Shown piece after piece: positions 53,936 to 63,065 of a DNA stretch of 64,000 bases. This DNA is from Sphingobacterium cellulitidis. Its GTDB lineage: Bacteria > Bacteroidota > Bacteroidia > Sphingobacteriales > Sphingobacteriaceae. The DNA is taken from assembly GCA_002245855.1 (NCBI GenBank), contig NOUX01000001.1, positions 496,001 through 560,000 of the forward strand, read 5' to 3'. The translations under genes were made by a program, and so were the position numbers. The notes beneath the pieces are model-generated. The model had not been told where the DNA came from. It saw nothing but the letters and a program-made list of their open reading frames with translations, and made no database searches. Every line of letters begins with the position of its first letter. The first letter of the stretch is position 1.

Positions 53936-56722
53936 TTACTCAGCTCCTTTCATTGATGTAAACTCCCAAGTCAATTTCAACATGTAATATCTAGAGATAT
54001 TATTGAATGTCTGTTGGGTAAATCCTTGACCAGTCTGTCTTCTGCTAAAGCCAACATTCTGGTTAAATAAGTCATTCACATAGAAGTTAACAGTCAGGTT
54101 TTCATTCTTCATGAACTTCTTCTGTATTCCTGGATTAAACTTAAGACGGCTGAAATCTGTTGGTAATGTTTTTGTCGCAGCTTCATATTCAAAATTGATC
54201 TCTCCAGTAAATTGAATCTTGGCTGGTAGGTAATAAGTGTATCTACCGTAAGAATCAAAAGTAAAACCTGAGGAGTTCAATTCTGGATTTAAAGTTGTTT
54301 CCATCACTCTGTACCCTGGAGAAAAACTGATATTAAAGTCAAATCCCTTGGTCGTACTTTTTTGAAAACCAATATCTCCACTGAATCCATAGCTGATATT
54401 TTTATTTTCTTCAAATTCATTAGGATTCGCAGCATTGGTTAAATCCTTGATTTTATTATAGTAATTATTCAAGTTACCATTTGCACCAAGGCTCATTTTG
54501 ATCTGATGCTTTTTGATCAGGTTGAAGAAGTATCCACCGTATAAATAACCGTTTAACATGGCTTTGTCCGAGTTCACATAGTACATTTCACGACGTGAAG
54601 AAGGGTAAATTACCACATCTGTTTGAATTGCATCTAAGGTTTGAGTCAAACCAATTCCTGAATAGATATTCTTACCTTTCAACATATCATAGTAAAAATA
54701 GTTCAGGTTGAAATTGTTGGATACTGAAGGCTTTAATTCTTCATTTCCAAAATACTGGTTCATTTGATCCTCATTTTGTCTAAGCGGTTGAATCTGGAAC
54801 AAAGAAGGTAATGAATTTGATCTGTTATAGGACAAGTTCAATGACTTTGCTTTTGAGAAATTATATCTGAAACGAGCTCTTGGGTTGTAAGTCAAGTAAT
54901 TTCTGCTCATTTCATTATTCTGCAAGTTATTTTTCTGATACATATCATCATGTCTGATATTGTTGGTCAGATTGAACTCGATTTTTTCAGCCTTATAGTT
55001 AAAGGTTAGATTAGCTGCATTACGAACGGTATTGAAGTTAAAATCATTACTGAAAATATCATCAAACTCTGTGTAATTACCATCAGCATCTTTATTATAG
55101 GCACTATTTACCGAATGGGCTTTTGAGTTGGTATATTCATAACCTAAAGCCATATTGATTTTCTTGGAAATAGGTTCTGAATATGTTGCACCAGCCATAA
55201 TAGAGCTAGTATTCGACGTGTTATCCTTAAACTGGTCAACCAATTGTTCCTGGTTAGTAACTTTATCTACCAAAGAAGAGTTTAGGAACATATCCGTTTC
55301 AGACTTCCCATTATTTCCAGTGAACTTCATACTGAATGAACGACCTTCTTTGGCGAATTTTCTAGTGAAGTTTGCATCGTAATTGAAATCATTACTATTG
55401 GAAGTGATATCTTGTGTTCTATCATTTTCCGATCTTAATACCCCATCCAAATAACTTTCCCCTTTCAAAGAAGTGTTATTTTCATTTTTCATTTTCGAAG
55501 CCGCAACACGTAAGGTCAAGGTCGTTAATGAGTCGATTTTATAATCATATTTGGTATTAAAACGGTGTCCTAAACTTTTGGAAGCATCTTGATTACTGTT
55601 TTCAGAATAGGAAAGACCATCTTTTAATGCTGTCTGATTAATGGAATTGGTGGTCACTTCATTTTCTGCTAAACCATATTTATAGTTTAAGTTCAGTTTA
55701 TGATTTTTTTCTTTCCAAGCATCCATAAAGGAAACACCAGCTGTTAATACGCGAGGTTGTCCTCTATTGGTATTGTTGAGAAAGCCCCCACCACCAGTTA
55801 TCATAATTCCACCATCATCAAGAACAGTAACATTACTATTATCTATACCAAATTTTTCAGCTTCACGCCAATCTAAATCCGTTGTACCATTATTTGAGGT
55901 AATTCCGAAAGCAGATATTTTCTGAGAACCTTTGAACTTATTGACAGCTGCTTTACCCATATAATATCCGGATTTATTATCCAGACCGCCACCGCCTTCT
56001 AATAAGCCAAACATTCCGTTTTTAGCGTCTTCTTTTAATTTAACATTAATGGTTTGTATGCGTTGGCCATCATCCACCCCAGTACGTTCAGCTTCTTCGG
56101 ATTTCTTTTCAAAAACCTGAACCTTATCTACCATATCCGAACGAATATTCCGGGTTACCAATTTCGGGTCATCCCCAAAGAATTCTTCCCCATCGACCAG
56201 TACTTTTTCTACGGTCTTACCTTGAGCAGTGATTTTACCACTCGCATCGACTGAAATCCCCGGTAGAACCTTTAATAGATCTTCCACCTTGGCATTCTTC
56301 TCGGTAGTAAAGCTGGAGGCATCATATTCTACGGTATCCCCTTTGATTACGATTGGAATTTTACCAGTTACCAAAACTTCTTCGATTAAGTTGGCGGCAC
56401 TTTGTAAACCGATTTCACCGAGGTTTTTGTTGCCGGAGCCTTTATTAATAGTTTCAAAAAAGTCTCCGAATTTAGGATAACTCACAATGAGCAAATAATC
56501 CGAAGTATCAGGATTAGTCAGGGTGAATTTACCATCTTGATTGGCACGTGTAAAGTCGACCAAAATGGAGTCTCTGGCATGCAAGAGCATGACTGATGCA
56601 TTAGTAAGTTTTGTTTTGTCAGTTTCATCAACGACTGTTCCCGTGATTTTGGTCTGGGCAAAACTTGCAAGTGAAAATAAACCGAAGGAAAGGCTTAGAA
56701 TTACTTTGGTTAGTAGTTTCAT
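53936..56722 (-). CDS. TonB-dependent receptor-like outer-membrane beta-barrel protein
   Basis: A 928-residue protein: signal peptide (1-22, ending SFAQ), carboxypeptidase regulatory-like domain (~24-105; KITGTVVDETDKTKLTNASVML), plug domain (~120-220; VEDLLKVLPGISVDASGKI) and a large beta-barrel ending MLKLTWEFTSMKGAE. It resembles the 'outer membrane beta-barrel family' (OMP_b-brl_3) rather than SusC. No SusD gene is adjacent. With the downstream GLPGLI gene it may import or sense an unidentified substrate. Confidence 0.9.
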   Translation of the reverse strand: MKLLTKVILSLSFGLFSLASFAQTKITGTVVDETDKTKLTNASVMLLHARDSILVDFTRANQDGKFTLTNPDTSDYLLIVSYPKFGDFFETINKGSGNKNLGEIGLQSAANLIEEVLVTGKIPIVIKGDTVEYDASSFTTEKNAKVEDLLKVLPGISVDASGKITAQGKTVEKVLVDGEEFFGDDPKLVTRNIRSDMVDKVQVFEKKSEEAERTGVDDGQRIQTINVKLKEDAKNGMFGLLEGGGGLDNKSGYYMGKAAVNKFKGSQKISAFGITSNNGTTDLDWREAEKFGIDNSNVTVLDDGGIMITGGGGFLNNTNRGQPRVLTAGVSFMDAWKEKNHKLNLNYKYGLAENEVTTNSINQTALKDGLSYSENSNQDASKSLGHRFNTKYDYKIDSLTTLTLRVAASKMKNENNTSLKGESYLDGVLRSENDRTQDITSNSNDFNYDANFTRKFAKEGRSFSMKFTGNNGKSETDMFLNSSLVDKVTNQEQLVDQFKDNTSNTSSIMAGATYSEPISKKINMALGYEYTNSKAHSVNSAYNKDADGNYTEFDDIFSNDFNFNTVRNAANLTFNYKAEKIEFNLTNNIRHDDMYQKNNLQNNEMSRNYLTYNPRARFRYNFSKAKSLNLSYNRSNSLPSLFQIQPLRQNEDQMNQYFGNEELKPSVSNNFNLNYFYYDMLKGKNIYSGIGLTQTLDAIQTDVVIYPSSRREMYYVNSDKAMLNGYLYGGYFFNLIKKHQIKMSLGANGNLNNYYNKIKDLTNAANPNEFEENKNISYGFSGDIGFQKSTTKGFDFNISFSPGYRVMETTLNPELNSSGFTFDSYGRYTYYLPAKIQFTGEINFEYEAATKTLPTDFSRLKFNPGIQKKFMKNENLTVNFYVNDLFNQNVGFSRRQTGQGFTQQTFNNISRYYMLKLTWEFTSMKGAE

Positions 56723-56920
56723 AAAAAAGTTAAAGTTTCAAATCAAATAAAGGCAAAGCTAAATTATCACTATTGTGAGAAATAAAAGGAAAATGTAAAG
56801 TATTTAACAATCATTTAACACAAGACCATTAAGAATGAATTTTCATTCATTAAAAATTTCTAAAATAATATGTCGGAGGAAGAAAGGAAAAGTTACATCT
56901 TTTGTAAAAATATATTTCAT

Positions 56921-56928
56921 TACCTTTG
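56921..56928 (+). promoter_or_regulatory. -7 box for M20 peptidase
   Basis: TACCTTTG, perfect TAnnTTTG, with TTTG 16 bp upstream at 56901; it lies inside the longer alternative frame. Confidence 0.65.
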
Positions 56929-56944
56929 TAAAAACACTTTTGAA

Positions 56945-58315
56945 ATGCAAAAAATCAAAGACTATGTAGAAGCAAACAAAGATCGCTTCTTAGAAGAATT
57001 ATTTGAATTACTGCGCTTTCCATCAGTTAGTGCTGACCCACAGTATAAGGAAGGTGTACTAAATACGGCAGAATTTGTAGCTCAAAAACTTAAGGATGCT
57101 GGCGCAGACAAGGTAGAAATTTGTCCTACTGCAGGTTATCCTATCGTATATGGGGAGAAAATCATTGACCCAAGCTTACCGACAGTTTTAGTTTATGGAC
57201 ACTATGATGTTCAACCGGCAGATCCTATTGAATTATGGGAGACTCCACCTTTTGAGCCTACTGTTCGCGATGGTAAAATTTATGCTCGCGGTTCAGCGGA
57301 TGACAAAGGACAATTTTACATGCACGTAAAAGCGTTCGAATACATGATGAAAGAGAATGAATTAGCATGTAATGTGAAATTCATGATCGAAGGCGAGGAA
57401 GAAGTTGGTTCAGCGAACTTAGGCATTTTCGTGAATGCAAATAAAGAGCGCTTAAAAGCAGATGTAATTGTAATTTCAGATACATCCATGATCAGCTTGG
57501 AAAACCCATCCCTAGAAACTGGCTTACGTGGTCTTTCCTATGTAGAAGTAGAAGTAACTGGTCCAAACCGTGATTTACACTCAGGTGTTTATGGTGGTGC
57601 AGTTGCCAATCCAGCGACTATTCTTTCAAAAATGATTGCTTCCTTACATGATGAGAACAATCATATTGCCATTCCAGGTTTCTACGATGATGTTTTGGAA
57701 TTGACCGAAGCAGAGCGTAAAGCATTGAATGAAGCGCCTTTTGATGTTCAAGAATATGAGCAAGACTTAGGAGTTCAGGAATTATGGGGTGAAAAAGGTT
57801 TCACTACGATTGAACGTACAGGTATCCGTCCTACATTGGAAGTTAATGGAATCTGGGGTGGATATATCGGAGAAGGTGCAAAAACTGTATTGCCATCGAA
57901 AGCATTTGCTAAAATTTCAATGCGTTTAGTACCTAATCAAAACTCTGAGCGTATCACAAAATTATTCAAGGAACATTTTGAGAAGATTGCTCCTAAATCA
58001 GTAAAAGTAGAGGTTAAACCGCATCACGGAGGTGAACCAGTGGTTACACCTACAGATAGTATCGCTTACAAAGCAGCTGAAAAAGCATTGGAAGATACTT
58101 TCAATAAAAAACCAATCCCAACAAGAGGTGGAGGATCCATTCCAATTGTTGCTCTATTCGAAAAAGAATTAGGAATTAAAACTGTTCTTTTAGGATTCGG
58201 TTTAGATTCAGATAACCTACACTCTCCTAATGAGAAGTATGGAATCGAAAACTACTTGAAAGGAATTGAAACTATTCCTTTATTCCATAAATATTATGCG
58301 GAATTAAGTAAATAA
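56945..58315 (+). CDS. M20 family dipeptidase
   Basis: A 456-residue cytoplasmic zinc peptidase. Metal and catalytic motifs: YGHYDVQPADP (~90), GSADDKGQFYMH (~120-131), EGEEEVGSANLG (~155-166) and a final ligand region GFGLDSDNLHSPNEKYG (~420-436). A dimerisation domain lies at ~215-370. Start 56945 is chosen because the -7 box sits upstream of it; the longer frame starts within the promoter. Probable broad-specificity dipeptidase that could act on dipeptides released by the S46 enzyme. Confidence 0.92.
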   Translation: MQKIKDYVEANKDRFLEELFELLRFPSVSADPQYKEGVLNTAEFVAQKLKDAGADKVEICPTAGYPIVYGEKIIDPSLPTVLVYGHYDVQPADPIELWETPPFEPTVRDGKIYARGSADDKGQFYMHVKAFEYMMKENELACNVKFMIEGEEEVGSANLGIFVNANKERLKADVIVISDTSMISLENPSLETGLRGLSYVEVEVTGPNRDLHSGVYGGAVANPATILSKMIASLHDENNHIAIPGFYDDVLELTEAERKALNEAPFDVQEYEQDLGVQELWGEKGFTTIERTGIRPTLEVNGIWGGYIGEGAKTVLPSKAFAKISMRLVPNQNSERITKLFKEHFEKIAPKSVKVEVKPHHGGEPVVTPTDSIAYKAAEKALEDTFNKKPIPTRGGGSIPIVALFEKELGIKTVLLGFGLDSDNLHSPNEKYGIENYLKGIETIPLFHKYYAELSK

Positions 58316-58318
58316 AAT

Positions 58319-58348
58319 AAAAAGCTTCACAATCGTGAAGCTTTTTAT
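58319..58348 (+). terminator. Terminator after M20 peptidase
   Basis: Arms AAAGCTTCAC / GTGAAGCTTT, loop AATC, T5 tail. Confidence 0.85.
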
Positions 58349-58385
58349 ATTTTTATACCATCGCAAAACGATGTTATAGGAAGAT

Positions 58386-59123
58386 ATGTTAATAATTTTA
58401 AAGAAAATCCATAGGTTATTATATTTTATATCTGTCCTATTTTTCTTTTCATTAAGTTTTCCCATTCTCTATTTCCTTTCGAAGAATCCCATTAAGCATT
58501 ATTCGGCGATTGTTTGGTTTCGCAAATGGATATCCATCCTGAGTGTACATTTAGTTGGAATACGGTTCAAAATCCATTATGAAGAACCGATAGACTGGTC
58601 AATTCCCTATATCATTTGCCCCAACCATACATCCATCCTAGATATTACGGCATTAACATATTTATGTCCGCAGGAATTTTCGTTTGTTGGAAAAGTTGAA
58701 TTGCTAAAGAATCCTGTAACCCGGATATTTTTTAAGTCCATAGATATTCCTGTAAACCGCACAAGTAAGATATCGGCATTTAAGGCTTTTAAACGGGCGA
58801 CAGAGTTATTGAAAGAAGGAAAATCTGTAGTAATCTTTCCGGAGGGGAAGATTGATGAAGAATATCCACCCAAACTTCATAGTTTCAAAGCTGGGGCATT
58901 TAAGATGGCTCTAGAAAACCATACTCCTATCCTACCTGTAGTCATCCACAATGCCTGGGAAATATTGTTTGATGATGGTGCCAGGTTTGGCTCTAAACCC
59001 GGAGTGATTCATATCTCAGTCCTTAAACCAATCAACTATCATCCGAGTCAAAGTCAAAAATATGATTCCATTGAAATGGAAGTTTATGAAAAAATGAAAA
59101 AAGTTTGGAATCAGGGACATTAA
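58386..59123 (+). CDS. plsC: 1-acyl-sn-glycerol-3-phosphate acyltransferase (PlsC-like)
   Basis: A 245-residue inner-membrane acyltransferase making phosphatidic acid from lysophosphatidate. Two N-terminal hydrophobic segments (~9-32), then CPNHTSILDI (~79-88; HX4D catalytic motif) and FPEGKIDEE (~157-165; acceptor-binding). Pathway partner PlsX is at 10975. Glycerolipid specificity is inferred from family; ornithine-lipid acyltransferases share these motifs. Confidence 0.88.
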   Translation: MLIILKKIHRLLYFISVLFFFSLSFPILYFLSKNPIKHYSAIVWFRKWISILSVHLVGIRFKIHYEEPIDWSIPYIICPNHTSILDITALTYLCPQEFSFVGKVELLKNPVTRIFFKSIDIPVNRTSKISAFKAFKRATELLKEGKSVVIFPEGKIDEEYPPKLHSFKAGAFKMALENHTPILPVVIHNAWEILFDDGARFGSKPGVIHISVLKPINYHPSQSQKYDSIEMEVYEKMKKVWNQGH

Positions 59124-59222
59124 TTTTACGAAATCTTTTATTTTAATAAACTGAATTACTGCAAGATAAGGTTATTAACAAAGAATTAAAGATAATTTAC
59201 TTGCATTAGTTAAATTAAATAT

Positions 59223-59230
59223 TATTTTTG
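59223..59230 (+). promoter_or_regulatory. -33/-7 promoter for DUF2795 gene
   Basis: TATTTTTG (perfect TAnnTTTG) with TTG 19 bp upstream at 59201-59203; 28 bp to the ATG. Confidence 0.7.
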
Positions 59231-59258
59231 CGAAAACGTGAAACTTAATTAAAGAGAT

Positions 59259-59480
59259 ATGTATTGGACACTTGAATTAGCTTCTCATTTAGAAGACGCT
59301 CCATGGCCAGCGACAAAAGACGAATTAATAGATTACGCTATTCGCTCAGGAGCACCAGTTGAAGTAATTGAGAATCTTCAGGCGTTGGAAGATGATGGTG
59401 AACCTTATGAAAACATTGAGGAAATCTGGCCAGATTATCCAACTAAAGATGATTTCTTTTTCAACGAAGACGAATATTAA
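59259..59480 (+). CDS. DUF2795 domain-containing protein
   Basis: A 73-residue acidic protein of the DUF2795 family: MYWTLELASHLEDAPWPATKDELIDYAIRSG, VIENLQALEDDGEPYENIEEIWPDYPTKDDFFFNED. Highly conserved across Bacteroidota, function unknown. The domain resembles a small helical DNA- or protein-binding fold. Single-gene unit with good promoter and terminator, suggesting independent expression. Confidence 0.88.
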   Translation: MYWTLELASHLEDAPWPATKDELIDYAIRSGAPVEVIENLQALEDDGEPYENIEEIWPDYPTKDDFFFNEDEY

Positions 59481-59492
59481 AAATCGGTATAG

Positions 59493-59522
59493 AAAGCGCC
59501 TTGATGAAGGGCGCTTTTTTAT
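59493..59522 (+). terminator. Terminator after DUF2795 gene
   Basis: Arms AAAGCGCC / GGCGCTTT, eight-base loop, T6 run. Confidence 0.8.
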
Positions 59523-59601
59523 TAATGCTTCGTAAATTAATGCAATGGATTAATCCTTTCGTTATTTATTTGGTCAATAGAACGACAATAGAAAATAAAG
59601 A

Positions 59602-60075
59602 ATGAAACATTATTTAATTTATTTTTTCCTTTTATTAACTCCTATCCTATCATTTGCTCAGCATGAGCATGAGGAAGAAGAACAAATGGAAAGTAATTTT
59701 AACAGTCTCGATATTGCGACGGATTTTATTTATGACCTAAATAATAAGGAAATTCCTTTGGATGTAATTTTGAGTAAGTGGGTAAATGTTGAGGAGCCTT
59801 CGGATGAATTATATGACTATCTAGAAGTCAGCTTGGAGGAAATCCGGTTGAATCTGACCAGTAAGAATATTGATCAGATTGAGATCAAAAACTACAGCCA
59901 ATTACCGCGAAAGGAAGTTCGTGATATCGACCCAGAGGGTTTGAATGTCAATGACATGTACTTTATCTATTATAAAAATAGATTGGTTACCAGTATCTAT
60001 GTTGAGGGCGACAAGATCGGATCATTCACCTTGGTTTCCAAGGGAGATGAGCGCGCACATTTTGTCCTATATTAA
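59602..60075 (+). CDS. Secreted protein of unknown function
   Basis: A 157-residue protein with signal peptide (MKHYLIYFFLLLTPILSFAQ, cleavage after ~19-20). The mature form begins HEHEEEEQ, a His/Glu-rich start that could bind metal. The rest is mixed helix (SLDIATDFIYDLNNKEIPLDVILSKWV) and strand. No family recognised. It sits between DUF2795 and the trp leader with its own spacing; no operon link is evident. Confidence 0.72.
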   Translation: MKHYLIYFFLLLTPILSFAQHEHEEEEQMESNFNSLDIATDFIYDLNNKEIPLDVILSKWVNVEEPSDELYDYLEVSLEEIRLNLTSKNIDQIEIKNYSQLPRKEVRDIDPEGLNVNDMYFIYYKNRLVTSIYVEGDKIGSFTLVSKGDERAHFVLY

Positions 60076-60125
60076 CAAATAATCATTTTTTCTTAGGATT
60101 TCTTGCAATTATCAAAAACATCTAG

Positions 60126-60133
60126 GATATTTG
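60126..60133 (+). promoter_or_regulatory. Likely promoter of the trp leader
   Basis: GATATTTG (one mismatch from TAnnTTTG) with TTG 20 bp upstream at 60103. Predicted start ~60137-60140, just before the leader ATG at 60145. Confidence 0.5.
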
Positions 60134-60144
60134 TTAAACTAACG

Positions 60145-60192
60145 ATGAATACAATTCAATTCAATACAACTTGGTGGTGGCACAACAAATAA
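60145..60192 (+). CDS. trpL: trp leader peptide
   Basis: Fifteen codons, MNTIQFNTTWWWHNK and stop, too short for ordinary gene calling. Three consecutive Trp codons (60172-60180) out of fifteen is very unlikely by chance just upstream of trp genes. Trp-starved ribosomes would stall here over the first arm of the leader hairpin, favouring antitermination. The stop codon (60190-60192) lies just before the second arm. Confidence 0.88.
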   Translation: MNTIQFNTTWWWHNK

Positions 60193-60268
60193 TGTTGTGG
60201 CAAACACCTATTGGTTGAATTAAAGAACTAAATAATAGTGGGCTTGCCTTGTTGGCAAGCCCTTTTTT
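60181..60268 (+). promoter_or_regulatory. trp transcription attenuator
   Basis: Region 1 CACAAC (60181-60186) pairs with region 2 GTTGTG (60194-60199). Region 2 continuing GGCAA (60199-60203) can instead pair with TTGCC (60244-60248) of region 3. Regions 3 and 4 form a 9-bp perfect terminator, GGGCTTGCC (60240-60248) / GGCAAGCCC (60254-60262), loop TTGTT, T6. Regions 2 and 4 share GTTG..GGCAA, as competing partners of region 3 should. Confidence 0.85.
60240..60268 (+). terminator. Attenuator terminator before trpD
   Basis: Nine-bp GC-rich stem and six Ts, ending 10 bp before the trpD start codon. Confidence 0.92.
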
Positions 60269-60278
60269 ATTACAAAAT

Positions 60279-61268
60279 ATGAAAGAAATTCTAGCGCATT
60301 TATTTGAATATAAGTCCTTCAGCAGAAAGGAAGCTTATGACATCCTGACCAACATTGCTACCGGGAAATATGATAATCATCAGATAGCGGCCTTTATGAC
60401 CATCTATGGAATGCGCAGCATCCGGGTTGAGGAATTAGGTGGCTTCCGAGATGCGATGTATGACCTTTGCAATAAGGTTGACTTCAACGGTTATGAACTG
60501 ATTGACATGTGTGGAACAGGTGGTGATGGCAAAAACACTTTCAATATTTCAACCTTGGCCTCATTTGTGGTGGCTGGAGCGGGATATCATGTTGCAAAAC
60601 ATGGGAATGTGGGCGTATCGTCCAGCTGTGGGTCTTCAAATGTGATGGAATATTTAGGATATACCTTCACAACAGATAAGGATGTTTTGGAAAAACAGTT
60701 GGAAACCTCCAATATCTGTTTTCTACATGCGCCATTATTTCATCCAGCGATGAAAACCGTAGCTCCTATTAGAAAAGCATTGGCCGTAAAAACCTTCTTT
60801 AATATGCTTGGCCCATTAACCAATCCTGCAAATCCGAAGTTTCAATCCGTGGGTGTATTTAGTTTAGAACTTGCGCGTTTATATGCTTATCTATATCAAA
60901 ATACCGATAAACAATATAGCATCATGCATGCCCTGGATGGTTATGATGAGATTTCCTTGACTGGAGATTTCAAGGTGATCAACAATCAGGGTGAAAACTA
61001 CTTTACAGTTGATGAATTAGGATTTACGGCAGTTGATGCGAATGACCTAGCAGGCGGAGATAGTATCGAAGATGCTGCAAAAATATTCAGGCAGATCATA
61101 GAAGGAAAAGGAACGGATATTCAAAACAATGTCGTATTAACAAATGCAGCTTTCGGAATTAAGACATTCAACCCGGAGAAAAGCTTTGGAGATTGTTATT
61201 ATGAGGCTGAAACCTCTTTGTTGGGGCTAAAAGCATTGAACAGTTTTAAAACATTAGTTAATGCCTAA
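60279..61268 (+). CDS. trpD: Anthranilate phosphoribosyltransferase
   Basis: A 329-residue enzyme adding phosphoribose to anthranilate. Motifs: MCGTGGDGKNTFNIST (~77-92; PRPP site), KHGNVGVSSSCGSSNVMEYLGY (~107-128), FLHAPLFHPAMK (~150) and RKALAVKTFFNMLGPLTNPANP (~165-186). ATG 60279 (MKEILAHLFEY) is chosen; a longer frame begins inside the terminator. First structural gene after the attenuator, unusually without trpE/trpG before it. Confidence 0.96.
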   Translation: MKEILAHLFEYKSFSRKEAYDILTNIATGKYDNHQIAAFMTIYGMRSIRVEELGGFRDAMYDLCNKVDFNGYELIDMCGTGGDGKNTFNISTLASFVVAGAGYHVAKHGNVGVSSSCGSSNVMEYLGYTFTTDKDVLEKQLETSNICFLHAPLFHPAMKTVAPIRKALAVKTFFNMLGPLTNPANPKFQSVGVFSLELARLYAYLYQNTDKQYSIMHALDGYDEISLTGDFKVINNQGENYFTVDELGFTAVDANDLAGGDSIEDAAKIFRQIIEGKGTDIQNNVVLTNAAFGIKTFNPEKSFGDCYYEAETSLLGLKALNSFKTLVNA

Positions 61269-61902
61269 AGAACTATTGATCAAGGTTTGCGGAATGAAGG
61301 AGCCAGATAATATCTTGCAGCTTCTGGAACTTCCAATCCAGTATATGGGGCATATTTTTTATCAGAAATCAGCTCGATATGTTGGAGACCTAGCCAACCT
61401 TGATATTTCAAAAAACATAAAAAAAACCGGAGTTTTTGTAAACTCAAGTATTGCAGAGATACTGGAAAGTGTAAATAGGTTATCCCTGAAAGCCGTACAA
61501 TTGCATGGAGATGAAACAGCTGAAATGGCATCTGCCCTAAAGTCCGAAGGATTGGAAGTGATAAAAGCTTTTGGAATTGATGAGGAATTCGATTGGAACC
61601 AATTGGAATCCTTTGTGGACCATGTAGATTTTTTCCTGTTTGACAGTAAAAGCCCGGCTTATGGCGGAACGGGAAAAGCTTTTAACTGGCAAAAGCTGAA
61701 GGAATATCCTTTCGAAAAACCATATTTTTTAAGTGGAGGGCTATCCTTGGAGAATCTTGAGGAGGCCATAAACTTTGAAGATAAAAGATTAGTAGGTCTG
61801 GATTTGAATTCGAAGTTTGAAATCGAGCCAGGTCTTAAAGATATTGAAAAATTAAAATTAGCATTGAAAACCATACGAAATGAGCAAATATCAAGTAAAT
61901 AA
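61261..61902 (+). CDS. trpF: Phosphoribosylanthranilate isomerase
   Basis: A 213-residue TIM-barrel enzyme of tryptophan synthesis. Catalytic Cys in [11 protein letters not shown] (~10), then [11 protein letters not shown] (~78-88), [16 protein letters not shown] (~126-141; catalytic Asp) and [13 protein letters not shown] (~156-168). Overlaps trpD by 8 bp and trpB by 23 bp, so translation is probably coupled. No trpC is fused or adjacent. Confidence 0.95.
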   Translation: MPKELLIKVCGMKEPDNILQLLELPIQYMGHIFYQKSARYVGDLANLDISKNIKKTGVFVNSSIAEILESVNRLSLKAVQLHGDETAEMASALKSEGLEVIKAFGIDEEFDWNQLESFVDHVDFFLFDSKSPAYGGTGKAFNWQKLKEYPFEKPYFLSGGLSLENLEEAINFEDKRLVGLDLNSKFEIEPGLKDIEKLKLALKTIRNEQISSK

Positions 61903-63064
61903 TAAAGGATACTACGGACCATTTGGAGGGGCCTATATTCCTGAGATGCTGTACCCGAATGTTGAGGAATTGCAACAGCAGTATTTGGAGATTATGGAAG
62001 ATCCTTCCTTCAAGCAGGAATTTGAGTACTTATTACGTGATTATGTAGGCAGACCTTCCCCCTTATATCATGCTCAAAGGCTTTCGGAAAAATACAATGC
62101 GAAGATTTTCTTAAAACGTGAGGATCTAAATCATACGGGAGCCCACAAGATCAATAATACAATTGGTCAGATATTGTTGGCAGAGCGTTTGGGCAAGAAG
62201 CGGATTATTGCGGAAACCGGAGCAGGACAACATGGGGTTGCGACAGCGACAGTCTGCGCCTTGAAAGGTCTTGAATGTGTGGTTTATATGGGCGAGATTG
62301 ATATTCAGAGACAAGCACCAAATGTTGCCCGCATGAAGATGATGGGGGCAAAAGTTGTGGCAGCGACTTCTGGAAGTAAGACTTTAAAGGATGCAACCAA
62401 TGAAGCATTGCGAGATTGGATCAATAATCCAGTGGATACGCATTATATAATTGGTTCAGTGGTAGGGCCACATCCTTATCCGGATATGGTTGCTCGATTT
62501 CAATCTATTATTTCTGAGGAAACCAAGAAACAACTTTTGGAGAAAACCGGGAAGACGACTCCTGATATTGTGATGGCATGTGTTGGTGGTGGATCAAATG
62601 CTGCGGGAATGTTTTATCATTTCTTGGATGATGAGGGTGTGCAACTGATAGCGGTTGAGGCTGCAGGTCATGGCGTTGATAGCGGAGAGTCGGCAGCAAC
62701 AACTGTATTAGGGAATGAAGGGGTATTACACGGTAGCCGTTCGATATTAATGCAGACAGAGGATGGACAGGTGATTGAGCCTTATTCCATTTCTGCAGGA
62801 TTAGACTATCCAGGTATTGGACCGCAACATGCATGGCTATTTAAATCGGGGCGCGGAACCTACGTGAGTGCAACAGATGATGAGGCTATGCAGGCAGGAT
62901 TGCAATTGACAAAACTAGAGGGAATAATTCCTGCCATCGAAAGTTCGCATGCCTTGGCTCACTTGGAAAAGATGAACTTTAAGGGAGATGAGACAGTTGT
63001 TATCTGTCTTTCGGGACGTGGCGACAAGGATTTGGATAATTACATGAAATACTTTGGCTTTTAA
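61880..63064 (+). CDS. trpB: Tryptophan synthase beta chain
   Basis: A 394-residue PLP enzyme joining indole and serine. Motifs: [15 protein letters not shown] (~13-27), [15 protein letters not shown] (~78-92; PLP-Lys), [12 protein letters not shown] (~112-123) and [12 protein letters not shown] (~232-243). It is the trpB1 type that pairs with TrpA through an ammonia-free indole tunnel. Overlaps trpF start-to-stop and lies 1 bp before trpA. Confidence 0.97.
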   Translation: MSKYQVNNKGYYGPFGGAYIPEMLYPNVEELQQQYLEIMEDPSFKQEFEYLLRDYVGRPSPLYHAQRLSEKYNAKIFLKREDLNHTGAHKINNTIGQILLAERLGKKRIIAETGAGQHGVATATVCALKGLECVVYMGEIDIQRQAPNVARMKMMGAKVVAATSGSKTLKDATNEALRDWINNPVDTHYIIGSVVGPHPYPDMVARFQSIISEETKKQLLEKTGKTTPDIVMACVGGGSNAAGMFYHFLDDEGVQLIAVEAAGHGVDSGESAATTVLGNEGVLHGSRSILMQTEDGQVIEPYSISAGLDYPGIGPQHAWLFKSGRGTYVSATDDEAMQAGLQLTKLEGIIPAIESSHALAHLEKMNFKGDETVVICLSGRGDKDLDNYMKYFGF

Positions 63065-63065
63065 T

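Noticed and set aside
56870..56944. Longer M20 peptidase frame
   Set aside because: It contains a perfect -7 box and a Cys/Lys-rich stretch unlike the family N terminus.
60249..60278. Longer trpD frame
   Set aside because: It begins inside the attenuator terminator; MKEILAHL at 60279 fits TrpD.
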